A DNA stretch of 64,000 nt, taken from positions 116,741 through 180,740 of the forward strand of contig JXTC01000206.1 of assembly GCA_002914845.1 (NCBI GenBank), given 5' to 3'. Positions 46,360 to 59,300 of this stretch are shown here, in pieces. Position numbers and translations under genes: made by a program. The notes beneath the pieces are model-generated. The model was given only the letters and a program-made list of their open reading frames with translations. It made no database searches and was not told where the DNA came from. This DNA is from Trema orientale. Lineage: Eukaryota > Streptophyta > Magnoliopsida > Rosales > Cannabaceae. Position 1 is the first letter of the stretch; every line of letters begins with the position of its first letter.

Positions 46360-46570
46360 CGTGAGAAATAAAATGCCAAATTCAAGTATACCAGATGTTA
46401 TAGAAGTACCTGATTCTTTACTTGGACTAGAGATTGGGGTCGAGTTATATTTTTTTGCAACTCACTTGTTTATGGTGAAAGAGAAGAGAGAAATGTTTAT
46501 TTCTTTGAAAAAATCCGAACTTAAGCTTAACTGGCTCAAGTACGAACATGGTTTAGGATCGTCTTCTTAG
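45529..46570 (+). pseudogene. Harbinger ORF1: Myb/SANT-like DNA-binding protein, broken
   Basis: ORF1 proteins of PIF/Harbinger elements bind the transposon ends and help bring the nuclease into the nucleus. Exons: 45529-45886 and 45962-46570, with a GT-AG intron. The first exon has the domain landmarks A-K-A-I-W-D, F-C-D-F-C-I-K, GHRPTTHLDKFGF, QLKNKWDALKNDWKLWK and GLGW. The second exon has an acidic/Lys-rich linker (QTKKIRKEKGK) and ends REMFISLKKSELKLNWLKYE with stop TAG at 46568-46570. Two bases are missing after the FCIK segment, giving TGA at 45646-45648 and putting the rest out of frame. The first exon's upstream start was not found. It resembles plant L10-interacting MYB-domain proteins, themselves related to this ORF1. 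Confidence 0.8.
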
Positions 46571-47585
46571 ATATTCTTATTTTACTTGGTTGTAGGTTGT
46601 TATGACTTGATCTCTATTTTATATTTTACAGACTTTGTATTGATTTGATTTTCTTATCTTTACAAATCTTGTATTGACTTAGTTGTAATATTTATTTTCT
46701 TATCTTTATAAGAACTAATTTAGTAGGAGTATTGAAAGTGTTTCTTATCTTTATGACAGGTTTGTTTTTAGACAAGCGAAAATGGTAGAAAGTGATGAAG
46801 AGTTTAAGTTACAAGTTGTATATGCATCTGCTTGTGCTATTCAACATTATTATATGATATATATTGAAAAGACACCGTGTATGAATTCTTCTCAAACAGG
46901 TCTTATGTGGTTCGCAGAAATGTTGAGAGGAAATGAAAGTAGATGTTATAGGATGTTCAGAATGGGAAAAGACGTGCTCATTAAGTTATGTAATGAATTG
47001 CAAGCTAATTATGGATTAAAGGGCTCAAGGAGAATATGTGCTCTCGAAATACTAGGAATGTTTTTATTTACATTAGGTCAAGGTGCTGGAAACCGACTAA
47101 CACAAGAGCGATTTCAACACTCTGGCGAGACTGTTAGTAGATATTTCAATGAAGTTTTAGATATTTTATGTCTTTCGAGTGTAGATGTAATAAAACCACC
47201 CGACCCACAATTTAAAGATACCCCAGAAGAAATATTACGAGACTCTAGATATATGCCTCATTTTAAGGTAAGTTATATTTTAAACTATTTTTTCTTCATC
47301 TTTAAAATTACAATTTATAATCTGAAGATTTGTATTTTGATTTTAGAATTGCATGAGTGCAATAGATGGTGTACATGTGGATGCTATAATACCTCCAGAA
47401 GATCAAATATCATTTATCGGTAGGAAAGGAGTGCCAACTCAAAATATCATGGCCGTATGTAATTTTGATATGCAATTTATATTTGCATATGCTGGATGGG
47501 AAGGCTCTGCCCATGATACAAGAATTTTTATCAGCTTTACGTCAACCAACCTTAAATTTTCCAAAGCCACCTCAAGGTTACAATT

Positions 47586-47609
47586 TATATATATATATAT
47601 ATATATATA
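47586..47609. repeat. (TA)12 microsatellite inside the transposase
   Basis: Perfect TA units interrupt the ORF2 coding sequence. Confidence 0.95.
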
Positions 47610-47684
47610 GGGTGATGTTTCAATGGAGATTTTTGTTTTTGCTCCATGGATGGGTAAAATTATCAAGTTGAATATGACCTACAA

Positions 47685-48388
47685 NNNNNNNNNNNNNNNN
47701 NNNNNNNNNNNNNNNNNNNNNNNNNNNNNNNNNNNNNNNNNNNNNNNNNNNNNNNNNNNNNNNNNNNNNNNNNNNNNNNNNNNNNNNNNNNNNNNNNNNN
47801 NNNNNNNNNNNNNNNNNNNNNNNNNNNNNNNNNNNNNNNNNNNNNNNNNNNNNNNNNNNNNNNNNNNNNNNNNNNNNNNNNNNNNNNNNNNNNNNNNNNN
47901 NNNNNNNNNNNNNNNNNNNNNNNNNNNNNNNNNNNNNNNNNNNNNNNNNNNNNNNNNNNNNNNNNNNNNNNNNNNNNNNNNNNNNNNNNNNNNNNNNNNN
48001 NNNNNNNNNNNNNNNNNNNNNNNNNNNNNNNNNNNNNNNNNNNNNNNNNNNNNNNNNNNNNNNNNNNNNNNNNNNNNNNNNNNNNNNNNNNNNNNNNNNN
48101 NNNNNNNNNNNNNNNNNNNNNNNNNNNNNNNNNNNNNNNNNNNNNNNNNNNNNNNNNNNNNNNNNNNNNNNNNNNNNNNNNNNNNNNNNNNNNNNNNNNN
48201 NNNNNNNNNNNNNNNNNNNNNNNNNNNNNNNNNNNNNNNNNNNNNNNNNNNNNNNNNNNNNNNNNNNNNNNNNNNNNNNNNNNNNNNNNNNNNNNNNNNN
48301 NNNNNNNNNNNNNNNNNNNNNNNNNNNNNNNNNNNNNNNNNNNNNNNNNNNNNNNNNNNNNNNNNNNNNNNNNNNNNNNNNNNNNNNN
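47685..48388. other. Assembly gap, 704 N
   Basis: Unknown sequence within the Harbinger nuclease. By family comparison it should hold the middle of the DDE domain. Confidence 1.
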
Positions 48389-49326
48389 CGGTCCCCAACA
48401 TAGAGGTTATAAAGAGGTATTCAACCAAGCACATTCTTCTCTTAGGAGTATTATTGAACGTACTTTTGGAGTGTTAAAGAAAAGATGAAAAATACTAAAA
48501 GACATGCCTAGCTATCCATTCACCACACAAGTGAAAATAGTAATTGCTACAATGACATTACATAACTACATTCGGAGACATGCTGAACATGATCGTCATT
48601 TTGAGAAAATTAGGGACAATCCAGATTATTGTACAAATGATCAATCTTTTACCAATATTGAAGAAGAATACCAAGCTAGTATTGCCTCAAACTCACAAGA
48701 GATGGACAACGTAAGAGATCTAATTGCTGCAAGTTTAATAGGAGCATAATTAAGAAGTTGATTCGCAACTTTTTTTTGGGCTATGTATTATTTTATATAT
48801 CTACTTGATCAGGATTTGGATTATTTTATGTGTTAATTCTCATCAATACTTGTTTGATATAAGCATATTTGAAATGAGAAAATACAAATTAATATTATCC
48901 ATTTTATTTTAAATATTCTTTATCTTATTCTAAAAAGTTTGTGTATGAAACATACGTTAAATAATAATTAATAAATTTAGTTGAATTATTTTCATATCAA
49001 ATATTTTTAAAACAAACATTTTATAAAAAGATTTATATGCTTAATGTATGTTAAAAAAAAAAAAAGTCTATTAACATATTTATTTAATAGGCTCTTTGCA
49101 AAATATGCATAATTGTACAAGATGTCTATTTTAGTCATTCTATATTTATACAGCAGTTTAGTGATAAAGTTTACCAAACACTCTAATATAACTTTTTCAA
49201 ACACAGCACTTTTCAATTACAGTTTACCAAACACTCAACTGCTTTACGCTACAGTAGATTTTCCTCTCAGCACAGCTAAAAGTATTTCTTTTAAAATCTA
49301 CAACTCTACCAAACTGGCCCAAAGTC

Positions 49327-51313
49327 TTTGTCTTAATTGTCTTCTTCATCTTCATCTCGATTCGACCCTAATTATAAGTCGATTTTTGCCTCAATATCAA
49401 ACACTAATTTCTCTCTCTAATTGACGAATCATTCTTTTTTCATCATTTAAATTCCGAATCTCTTTTCACTTTTTTTTTGGAATAAACATTTTATTGTTTT
49501 GCTAATTGATGATTGTTGTGAAGTTCGCTAGAATTTTCTGGTCTGGATTTATCTTGATTTTTAGTATTTAATTTTTAGGTTTTCCAATAACATATTTTTA
49601 TTATATTTCGTGCATGTTTTGTACATCTTATAAATATCATATTATCTATGGTTTATTAATGTGACTATAATCTTAATATATGAGTATTATATATGAATAT
49701 TGAGTTTATGGATAATAAATTAAACAAAATTTGTGTTAATTAATTAAAATTAAGATCTTTAATTAAATATTATTAGTATTATCAATTAACATTGAGAATA
49801 TAATAATCTTATATAGTACAATTGATATGATGACATTATAATGGAGGTATTATATAATAAAACTATATGGAATTGGACCAGATGTTATTTAAAGTTCACA
49901 TAAATTTTGTTGACTGTTGAGAATTCAAATATATCAAAAGATATTCATTCTATCAACTCTTAATCTTAAGTAGTTTTAAACTCTTATTTGTAACATTATA
50001 TTTTTTAACCTACTTGTTAAGGTTTGCTTTTAAACAAGCCAAATTACTTGTATCTTGGAACATAATGAAATGAATAGATGGGAATGTAACTTACAGAATG
50101 GAATCCATTCATTCCGAAGGGAAGTCAGAAAGATGATTCTTTTGTGTATTAATTCTAGACTTGAATAGTTCGAGTACTTAATTTATAATAGATTTATAAA
50201 TTAATTATTTATTAAAAAATTAACGAAACACAAGGATATAAATGTAATTAGAGAGGTAAATGAAAAATTAAACTACCTCTAATTATGAATCATTTATAAA
50301 GGATTGAACTATATGTAGTGATTAAATCAATGAATTGCTCAATGTTTTCTTAGTAAAATTAATTCTGTAATTTCAAGAGTACGATTCCAGATATTTTGAT
50401 AAAATGTATTGGAGTTAATAAATTAGACAAATTAATTAAAGAGTTTTATTAATTATCAAAACTTATTTCGTCTTGAATTGCAGGTCTATACTTCCCAATG
50501 CTACCCCTAACAAATATTGTATTTGATATTACATTACATCCATTATTAAACACTTGATAATGTATATCCAGAAAAATTATTTTTCTGATAATATATTATA
50601 ATTAATAATTTTATTATTTATTGACTAATTTTTAATTAGTTAATAGGATGTTGTGAATATTCGTGCAATTAGAAATATGAATAATCCTATATGGCTAATA
50701 AGAGGCTTACACGACAACTTTAGTTAGAATATCTGTGTAGTTGGCGCATAACTTTCTCTTTAGAGAGAGGATAATTTTCAATTTGTATTTAAATTTTAAT
50801 TAAAATAGCAAATTATGGAGACATTTTTGAAAAATATAATTTGGGAAATTTTCAAAAACTAAAACACCATTTGGGAGGGCTGACACATGCCATATAGAGG
50901 AACCGGGCGACGGGCGTGTAACCCCTTATTAAAGGGAGGGATTTTATCTCTTTTATTAATTAATTAGAATAATTAATTCTTTTGTTAAATTGTTTAATTA
51001 AAACCTATTTAAAAGAGAAACCCTAGCACCAAAAAGACCTCCATATTATTTTCCAGAGAGCGTACCATAGACTCATATAGACAAAAGTTTTGTGAAAATT
51101 TTTAAAATATGGCTGAACCTGTTTTTTCACTGCAAATCTGATTTGTCGACCAACATTATGAACTTATTTTGTCCTTAATTTTTTATATATGATAAGTGAC
51201 TAAACAGAAGGGCCAGCTCTATAATCGCTTTTAGCAGGAAAATATTTATATACTTTCAGAAGAAAATTCAACTTCACTGATGAACGTAGTTTAGACTTTG
51301 AATGAATTTTCAA
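49327..51313. other. AT-rich intergenic sequence
   Basis: No gene recognised. Around 50870-51090 is a leader-like stretch (AAACCCTAGCACCAAAAAGA) that could be retroelement debris; no terminal repeats were found. Confidence 0.45.
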
Positions 51314-51526
51314 TCAATATACCTGTGAAGACTCTTTCTTGGACGATTTCTTCTGAATCAAAGAAGCCAAATGGGCCTCCAGCTGCAATTGTTGCGGCCC
51401 AAGGATTAAACTGACGGGGGCTGGTCGAGGTTCAACTTTCTTGGCAGGCATATAAGATCCCCTGGAAAGAGAAACTACTCCATCAAATGCCGTATCAAAA
51501 TTGAGACTATCTTCAAAAAGTGGACC
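51314..51526 (-). CDS. Unidentified exon-like ORF
   Basis: Between TAA 51529-51527 and TGA 51316-51314 the minus strand is open for 70 codons, with coding-like composition well below the AT content of its surroundings. It contains GPLFEDSLNFDTAFDGVV, then MPAKKVEPRPAPVSLILGP, then QQLQLEAHLASLIQKK and a Lys/Ser-rich end. A possible donor (CAG then GTATATTG) lies at 51323/51322 and a possible internal acceptor (CTTTCCAG) near 51459. I do not recognise the protein. No partner exons are seen nearby, so it may be a captured exon or a remnant. The start is not fixed; ATG at about 51450 is internal. Confidence 0.4.
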   Translation of the reverse strand, partial: GPLFEDSLNFDTAFDGVVSLSRGSYMPAKKVEPRPAPVSLILGPQQLQLEAHLASLIQKKSSKKESSQVY

Positions 51527-51839
51527 TTAAGCTCCATTAACCTGGCCAGGAAACATATGTATATATACATTATTCATATTTTTATTTCAATAAAGTCCAG
51601 CAAACATAGATATATACATTATTCATATTTCCATTTCAATAAAGTCCAGCATGGTTGGCAGGGATTGAGGCAAAGAGACAGAATGAGTCATGCTTACATT
51701 CAAATGATACAAACTTAGCGAGTTCCATAATTAACAGTGAAATTTACATTCTGCAGAAGCAGCTTTAAGTACATTTAATGGTTTTGGACAGTAATCTGTG
51801 CTAATAATTTCTGCATAAATGATATACGTTGTATATTAG
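51527..51839. other. AT-rich sequence, short duplication
   Basis: ATATATACATTATTCATATT recurs (about 51563 and 51611), followed by CATTTCAATAAAGTCCAGCA-like text, a 48-bp tandem duplication. No gene seen. Confidence 0.5.
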
Positions 51840-52290
51840 TCGTAAATAAATTATTAAATAAGTGATTTTTTTTAAGTTCAAGGTAAATACGCGGTAATGA
51901 TTTACCACTGTATATCAGTGTAAATTAGTAATAATTTTTTAAAAGTCATAGTCAATAACTATATACAATTTTATAATAAGGGTAAATAAATAATTTATCA
52001 TATATATAATAATAAAAATACCATTAATAAAATTTTTAAATTGTGATAAATAAGTGATATACCACTTTATACTAGTGGTAAATAAATAATACATCAGGGA
52101 TATAATGATAAATATGTCACTATATATCAGTGGTAAATCTTTTGAGATCATAGTAAATAAATGATGTAGAATTTAGGCTTCAGATGTATAATATATCGGG
52201 GATATAATGATAAATATTTCACTATATATCAATGATAAATTTTTTGAGATCATAGTAAATAAATATATAGAATTTAGGCTTTGGATGTAG
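51840..52290. repeat. Degenerate GGTAAATAAATAA-rich tandem repeats
   Basis: Words such as GTAAATAAAT, CACTATATATCA and GATATAATGATAAATAT recur. A clear duplication of about 100 bp starts near 52095 and again near 52197. No coding frame. Confidence 0.7.
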
Positions 52291-52294
52291 TCCT

Positions 52295-52475
52295 TCTGGG
52301 ACCGGTCCTGTTATATGATTTAGTCAACACAAAATACGTTTGTCTAATGTCATTTGACTAAATCGTTTAATGAAACCGGTCTCCGAATGATACTATATGG
52401 ATAAATGTATTCTGTGTTGACTAAATAATGTAAAAGATGATTCACGTAAAGGGACCATCCTACCCCTACAATTTA
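52295..52475. mobile_element. Possible foldback MITE
   Basis: The left arm GATTTAGTCAACACAAAATA C pairs with the reverse of the right arm (TATTTAGTCAACACAGAATA). Outer GGGACCGGTCC and GGATGGTCCC (in reverse) also pair loosely. Confidence 0.5.
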
Positions 52476-53324
52476 TGATAATGGTAAATAAATAATTTAC
52501 TAAGGGTATAATGATAAACTTTCATAATTACAATTAGAAAAAAATCAAAAAGTAACCTACCCTCAAAAATGGGGTTTTTGTACAACCCCCAACCAAATAT
52601 CTAATGTAGCATTTCCAATATAATTATTATCAAAAAGAGGAATAAAAACGAGAACTTAACAGCTGGTCGAATGTAAACTTGGAGTTCCATAAACCAATTC
52701 CTATTTTTAAACAAGGATGATGTTCAGATACTAAATTAAGTTGATTTTACTATAACATCAAGACAAACTATTCTGATTCAAAGGAACCGTCAATACATTC
52801 AGTTTCTCTAGTTTGAAAAACCATTCAATATACATTATTCATTAGTTTATTGTATTGTATGCATCATATCTTTCAACTTTTCATTTTATGTTTCCGTCGA
52901 TTAATCCCATGGATTTTATGCTCTAAACGATCGGAAACCATGTTAAAATCACGAGACTTGTAGCCTGAGATTCAAAGAAAGGTTTCCCAAGTCAAAACTA
53001 ATTCCGGGCCTGTGTGTGCATACAAGATGTTTATTCAAAGGAGTCTCAATGTTTCTGTACTATGCATCCTGGTCCAGTCGGTTCACAGGGGCAAAGCCAT
53101 AAGATTCTGTTTTAATGGGGACACACTAATTAAACTAACAATGCAATAATTACAAAAATGGTAATTTTCTCAGATTAGACCCAAAATTTGAATTGAATAG
53201 TTGGTTATATTTCATGCTTTTAAAAATGAATTCAACAATTCTTTCCTACTCATTGATATCTCGAAAGATTTTCCATTATGATCCACTCATTTTTTTCTGA
53301 AATTTGATCCTGCTGTGTACAGTT
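52476..53324 (-). other. Probable PIG-O 3' UTR and downstream sequence
   Basis: The minus strand has an AATAAA at 53035-53030, about 290 bases after the PIG-O stop, a candidate polyadenylation signal. No other gene seen. Confidence 0.4.
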
Positions 53325-56300
53325 CTAACCTAAATAGTAGAGTGATGCCAAGCAGATCACGAAATCCGTAAGAAGAAGACCGACCACATCAAAAACAAAC
53401 TTGGGAGCAAATAATCCCCATACCTGCAAGGTAGTTTGTATGCAGAGAAACTTGTCATGGGAGTGCACTTATAGATAATTGGTATAAATGAATCCAACTA
53501 GCAAAGATTACAAAACAAATTAAAGTAAAAAATTTGGAACATTATCATGCTAAAGACACCCCTTTACCATCAAATGTCGCCTATGAATTGTGACACATAT
53601 CATAGTGGCTGTTACAGTAGTAGCCATGATGAGCCCGTACAACAAATACACCTAAAACAACGAAGCATACATATTTAACCTCCAAAATGATTAGTGAATG
53701 ATAAGAGATCCTTAATAAGATTTCTTTGTAAAGAAAAACATACTAAAACTAGCACGACAAACATGTACTGTAGAGTAAATTAGTCGATAAACTTACAAGG
53801 GTTAACGACGCGAATATGGCATGTCTCCTTTTGTCAGTTTGACGTATGGAACAATGACATGCAACAAGAAACGGAAGTCCAAGTACCGGAACAATGAGAG
53901 AAAGGCCAAATGTATCAATCGTCAGGAGAATTGCTTGTCGAATAAGGATGAACTCGTCAAACCTGGAAAAAGGATTTAGGTGGTTATAAAAAATCCATCT
54001 AAATGTCAACAAAAGTAACTCAAGCATGAGAAGGGAGATAACAAGAGGGCTTGATAAATGCAATGAGGAGAGTCAGTCAGTAGTCAAAAACTATGACAAA
54101 CAAAATTTAGAATACTAATATACTGTAATTCTACTTGTTGCCATATGCTTTGTTAACCAGCTTGACCATGGATATAAAGTTCACAACTATGCATGTAGAG
54201 ACATAGACTCACCCAATAAAGGCAGCGCCATATCGGAGGCCATCAAAGGCACACCTGAAACACAAAAGTGGCAAGAAATAACACGAGCACTAAGATCTAA
54301 AAACAAAGATAATGAACCAAAGAAAGAAAAGATTATAATATGAAAAAAGAAAACATTATTGGTGGGAAACCAACCAATGTATGGCCCAACACAAAATATT
54401 GAACAGGACAGTAACCACCGAAATAAATAAACGACAAACCAGTGTCCAGTGCAGAAAAACAGGCAAACTGCTAAAAAGCTCCATTGAGTTGCACTGAGAG
54501 GGTCGATAGTCAGATCTCCAGTGCCTTCATTGTCAGCATTCCTGGCATCATGCTTACTACTGCCCATCCTCATTATGCAATAACCTGTGAAAATACTCCT
54601 TCAAAAACTGCTTTACTTGAAAATTTTCCATAAGATGGGATAATTACACATCATCTAGTGACAGAAGATTTCTATTAAAAAAACAAAGACAGAAGATTTC
54701 TATTAAAAAAACAAAGTACAAGTACACGAAAGGTCACCTCCAATTATGGCGGCTATAGAAACCAAGGGCCCTTGTTTTCCCAACAGAATGATGATCGAAG
54801 AACTCCATGTAGATAACATGGCCACTATTTTTGTAACCAAGCTTTTCTTGAAATCGAAAAAATCCTCTTTCATAAAGGGCCGATGAAACATCAGTACCAC
54901 TAATTGTGCCAATCCAATAGCATAAACAATTTGAGGAATGGCATTTCGTCCGAAGCCTTTAAGTACCCAAGCTAGACTCAACAATTTACTTTCAGAGGCC
55001 CAATGAACTGCTATGAGCATATAACTTAAAATAGTTCCCATAATAACATAATTCCATATTCCCCCAAAAGTGCTACTACTTACAGCCTTATACAGCAAGG
55101 TTGCCAATAATATCAACGAAAGGATAGGCACAATTTCAGTTAGAAATGACAAAACTGGAAGGCCGAAGGCACTCCTGAGCATCCATGAAGGATATACGTT
55201 CGAAAAATCAAAACCCGGAGTTTGCTTTGATAATCCTACTTCAATGGTAAACCTGCAAATAGTGATTACAACAAGGAAAACAATCACCTGCAAAGAACCT
55301 CAAATATTAGATTTACAGTAACCTTTGAATTTTTCTTAGAATCTTCAACTGGAAAAAGTACTTACATTTCAGGATAAATCACAATTAAAAATCTCAAGAT
55401 TATTTAAAAAGTATAACATCTTAATATATACTTACTTCCAATACCATCTTCTTTTTCATTACTGAATCTCGTAATTTAACAACTCCCGTTGTGGCCAAAA
55501 GAAAGCATGCTACTTTTCCCTCTTCCACTAATCACAAAAATAACAGTAATCACCCCCTCAAAGCCCAAATAAACACAAAAACAAAAGAATTTATTGCAAG
55601 AACTTACACAACGTGACCATACAGCAAACTTATAAAGCTTAGAACTTACAAATGTAACTATTTGAGAAGAAGCTGAAGGCACGCATTGCCACCACAAAAC
55701 AAGCGAAAAACAACCCAAAGGAAATTCCTGAATCTTGCGACAGAGAAAAAGAAATGCCATTTTTCATTTTCACCTCAGAAATAGCTAGAATATGGACGAA
55801 AATTGATAATAACATGATGCCAAAACCAATAGCCATTATCTTTAGATTAAATTCAGTCCACTTGGAGCGTGCTAGGTCAGCAACACTTAATAGGAAATTA
55901 GAATACGCATCAATCTGCTTCTTAAGAATGGGCAATACTGTATTGCAGCTTTCATTTTTGTAAATGAAGAAATTCTTAGTATATGACCATTTCTCTACTG
56001 CTTGATCATAAAGGTCTGCTATGTGGAACAGATCTTCGCTGGAAAATCCAATAACAGAAGATGTAGAATAAACATCTATATATCTTTTCACCTGGAAGAA
56101 AAAAGAGCATCAGATGCCACTTTTCATTACAAACAGCAGGAGAGCAGGAGGGGAAAAAAACAAAACCAAAAACAAAACAACGGTGATAAGCAAAGTAATA
56201 TATACAGCCAAGTAGTGTAGCAAGCCCCAATCATGAAGTTAGTACAAACTAGATGGGATAATTTCCTACTTATGAGTTTTAAGTAAATAGTCTAAACGAA

Positions 56301-59300
56301 ACAAATACCTGCCAAGAATTGATACAGAGCACATTGACATAATGCCACATCCATTCTCCCAATTTTGACTGATGTTCACAGGTTTCTCCATCTCCATTAA
56401 AATTCCATGTTCCCCCACCTAAAGCATATAACTCAAGATTTACACTCCCAATGCTGAAAAGAAATCACCGTAAAAACAAAAGCACCCAAGTATTAGGGCA
56501 AAAAAAAAAAAAGAAAAACGGATGTAGAACTCAAAGCCAGAAATCTATTGTGCAATCAACCAAACATGAGTACTGAAATATACAACGCGTATCAACAAAA
56601 GTAAATTTGACAAGATGATTACACTGCACCTTCCAAAAGGAAAGGGGATACCAAGCAGCGCAGAAATAGTCACAGCAAAGTCAAGCTGCAAACATGACTA
56701 GAGATGAGTACAGATAGCAAGAGATAATTACCACACTAGTCAAGACGGAAAAAACACCTAGATTTTGCACGAACAAATTAATACCCTGACCTGTTGGATG
56801 GAGTTGATACACAAATTCTTCTTATCCTGAAGTTAAAAAAAGAAAATCAACAATATATTCAAAAGAAAACAAAATTATAAGAAATGATCTCTCTATTTTT
56901 TATATAAGAAATGACAACTCTTATTATTACTGGAAAACTACAAGGGGCAAGAAGGCCATCAAAAGAAAACGAAACATTACAAGAGACAGTCCCAACCCCT
57001 TAATAAATTAGAAAACATAAACTTCCTTAAATCTTTAGAATTAACTTCCAACAAATCAACCCAAAACTTAACACAATCCCAAATAATACCTACATCCTCT
57101 CCTAAAATCATCAAATTTCTTTAATTTCTTCCAACCATAAGGACCAACAAATGGCTAATACAGCCAACTTTCACGAAGTCTTCCTTCTCTTATTGCCAGA
57201 TATAAAATATTCCATACAGACTAAATCTGCCAAAGATCAAGAAGTCATCCAAATGATCTCCCGTCTCATAACTTCTTTTTCATAAAACAAAGCAACAAGA
57301 ATAAATCTTATTCATGACATAATAATAGAGCAAGCAATTTTCTTTGCAAAGAAATAAAAAGATACAGGGATCTGACTTTCTATAGCGGTCTAATACTGGT
57401 ATGTATATATATACATATATATATATGTTTTGGGCTATCTATTTTAGTTGTAAAACATACAAACTCCTCAAACCTTCAAGCATCTGTTATACATTTTGAT
57501 TGTCTACAACTATTTCTCCATTTCATTTCCCCATTTTGACTGTGTATATGCTTTTCTCACCCCTTTTGCACTCCCCACCCGAGGAGGGTGAAAAAATAAG
57601 ACAGGAAAAACAAAATGAGCAAGACAAAAGATATTCAAAACCAAGATGTCACCTGTACAAATGTATTCACTAGAATTGAGGCATTACCGAATTAAGTTCA
57701 CAAGAAGAAATATTATATTTGGTTGATACGTAAGGTGGAGGCTTCTTAAAGCTCATGGCAAAGATTGATGTTTCCACCTGCTTGACAAAACTTGAGTTAG
57801 AGTATTATATTACGATTCAGAACATAAGAAAGAAATTAAAAAGGGAAAAAATGTACTTCTTCAGGACTACCCCCTCCATGATCTCCATTTATGGTCTGTC
57901 CATGATCACCCATTACAAGTAGAAGAGTATTCTCGTGTAACCCACCAGGTTCAGACTGACTCTTCAGCACTTCAATCACTTTCTAGAACAACTAAGTGGT
58001 CAGCTTCTAAACAAAAGAAAAGAGGTAAAAGAACAGAAACTGCACAATAGGATATCAGGTTATTTACAAATGTTAGCAGGAAAGCTTATGCAACAAGCCA
58101 TTTGAGAAAGTATGACCAGCACCAAAAAGTGAGTACAAAGTGGGGGAAAAAACCCTGCACTAGCCAAGGATTTAAAGGCCAAGATGTTCACATGGAAAGA
58201 TCCAGAATTAGGCAGCAAGTTAATTCTAAGTGCTTCCCATGTGTAGTGTCTGCCATTAACACCTTTTTCCTTTCTAAGAAAAAAGAGTTCAATAAAAAAG
58301 GGGAAATTTGAGTAATGTATCACAGGAGAAAAGAAACGAATGATCCAAATAAATAAGCGACAAGGAATGCGAATCTGCAGAACCAAATTACACAAAAAAT
58401 ATGGTGCAATTTTCACCCATACAAATATAAGAAACTTACCTGTAAAACAACATTGTATTGCTCCAATTTTTCTAGCATTTGAATAGAGTCAACCCCAAAA
58501 ATATGTCCAGCATGATCCTAAGCCGCACATAGAAAAGTAATTAGTTTTGTTGAATAGCAGCATAGTTTGCATTATTGCTATAAATTATTTGTTTTTGACC
58601 TAAAGAACTATGTAACTTGATCCAATTTCAATACTGAGAAAGTATAAAATTGTGATGCAAAAAATTCTCTCATTCATTTTGGACATGGTTAAGAAAATAA
58701 TAACAACAAAAAATAAACAAAAACCGGTTGGCAGGAAGAGGGTGAGTTGAGACTTGAAAAAAGAAATATGTTCGGCCTATACGTCAACTCAAACATTTAT
58801 TTTTCAATAAGAAACATAAAATTGAATTTATTATGCGAAAAGGTACATTAAAAAAATTGGTCAAACAATGAGGAGTCTTCAAGTAAGAAGAGAAAGAAAC
58901 AAAAACCTCAAACAAAGATATCCAATCTAACAAAACATAAGAAAGAAGGACCATGCCCAAGTTCCTTATCTATACAAACCACAAAGAAACCCAAAATTTG
59001 ACCATATTCCCAAAGGAATTCTATTCCTCATACAATTCAGCAAAATTCTCTTATTCCTTTATAAAAATAACAGCCAAACCAAAGCAAAATAGCAGTGTTC
59101 AAAATAATCTTCTTTCTTGAACCGCAAACAACTTCAAAATCCAGTGAGATAAAAATAAAAAAATTCTTCAACCCAAAACATTCTTAGTTCCTTCAGCAAA
59201 TTATTCCACAGCTTTGATGCGGTCAGAGTGAAGTACATCACATTATTAAAAGAACAAACAAAATGGAACGATGGAAAGATTTTCAGATAAAGCCTCACTC

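Larger units (their letters stand above)
46782..48749 (+). pseudogene. Harbinger ORF2: DDE nuclease (HARBI1/ALP1-like), broken and gapped
   Basis: The transposase of PIF/Harbinger elements, an RNase H-fold DDE nuclease. Exon 1 is 46782-47267 (ATG at 46782, helix-turn-helix-like region with SRRICALEILGMFL), intron 47268-47346 is GT-AG, and exon 2 starts at 47347. The first catalytic Asp is in SAIDGVHVDA and the second in GWEGSAHDTR. The catalytic Glu is in SIIERTFGVLKKR after the gap. Damage: one base is missing near 47530, a TA microsatellite follows (47586-47609), 704 bases are unknown (47685-48388), and TGA stands at 48486-48488 where the family has Trp after LKKR. The frame then runs to TAA at about 48747-48749. 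The sequence just before the gap (47610-47684) does not look like the expected middle of the protein. Confidence 0.85.
41681..49323 (+). mobile_element. Large decayed PIF/Harbinger DNA transposon
   Basis: The left end TTTGGGCCCGTTTGATT and the right end in reverse TTTGGGCCAGTTTGGTA match at 15 of 17 bases. GTC lies directly outside both ends (41678-41680 and 49324-49326), fitting the 3-bp duplication of this superfamily, though GTC is not the usual TWA target. Inside are the two expected genes in the same orientation: a Myb/SANT-like protein (ORF1), then a DDE nuclease (ORF2). Both are disabled. The real length is unknown because the interior holds a 704-base N gap and an apparent 1.34-kb assembly duplication. 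Borders are inferred from ends and duplication only. Confidence 0.75.

Noticed and set aside
47679..48434. Long ORFs spanning 47.6-48.4 kb on both strands
   Set aside because: They run through the N gap and are not real frames.
50870..51100. LTR or leader of a retroelement
   Set aside because: AAACCCTAGC-type text is suggestive, but no direct repeats, primer site or coding remnant was found nearby.
54187..54573. Separate 128-codon membrane protein on the minus strand
   Set aside because: It is PIG-O exon 16 reading on into intron 16. The continuing exon at 54254-54213 restores the family sequence.
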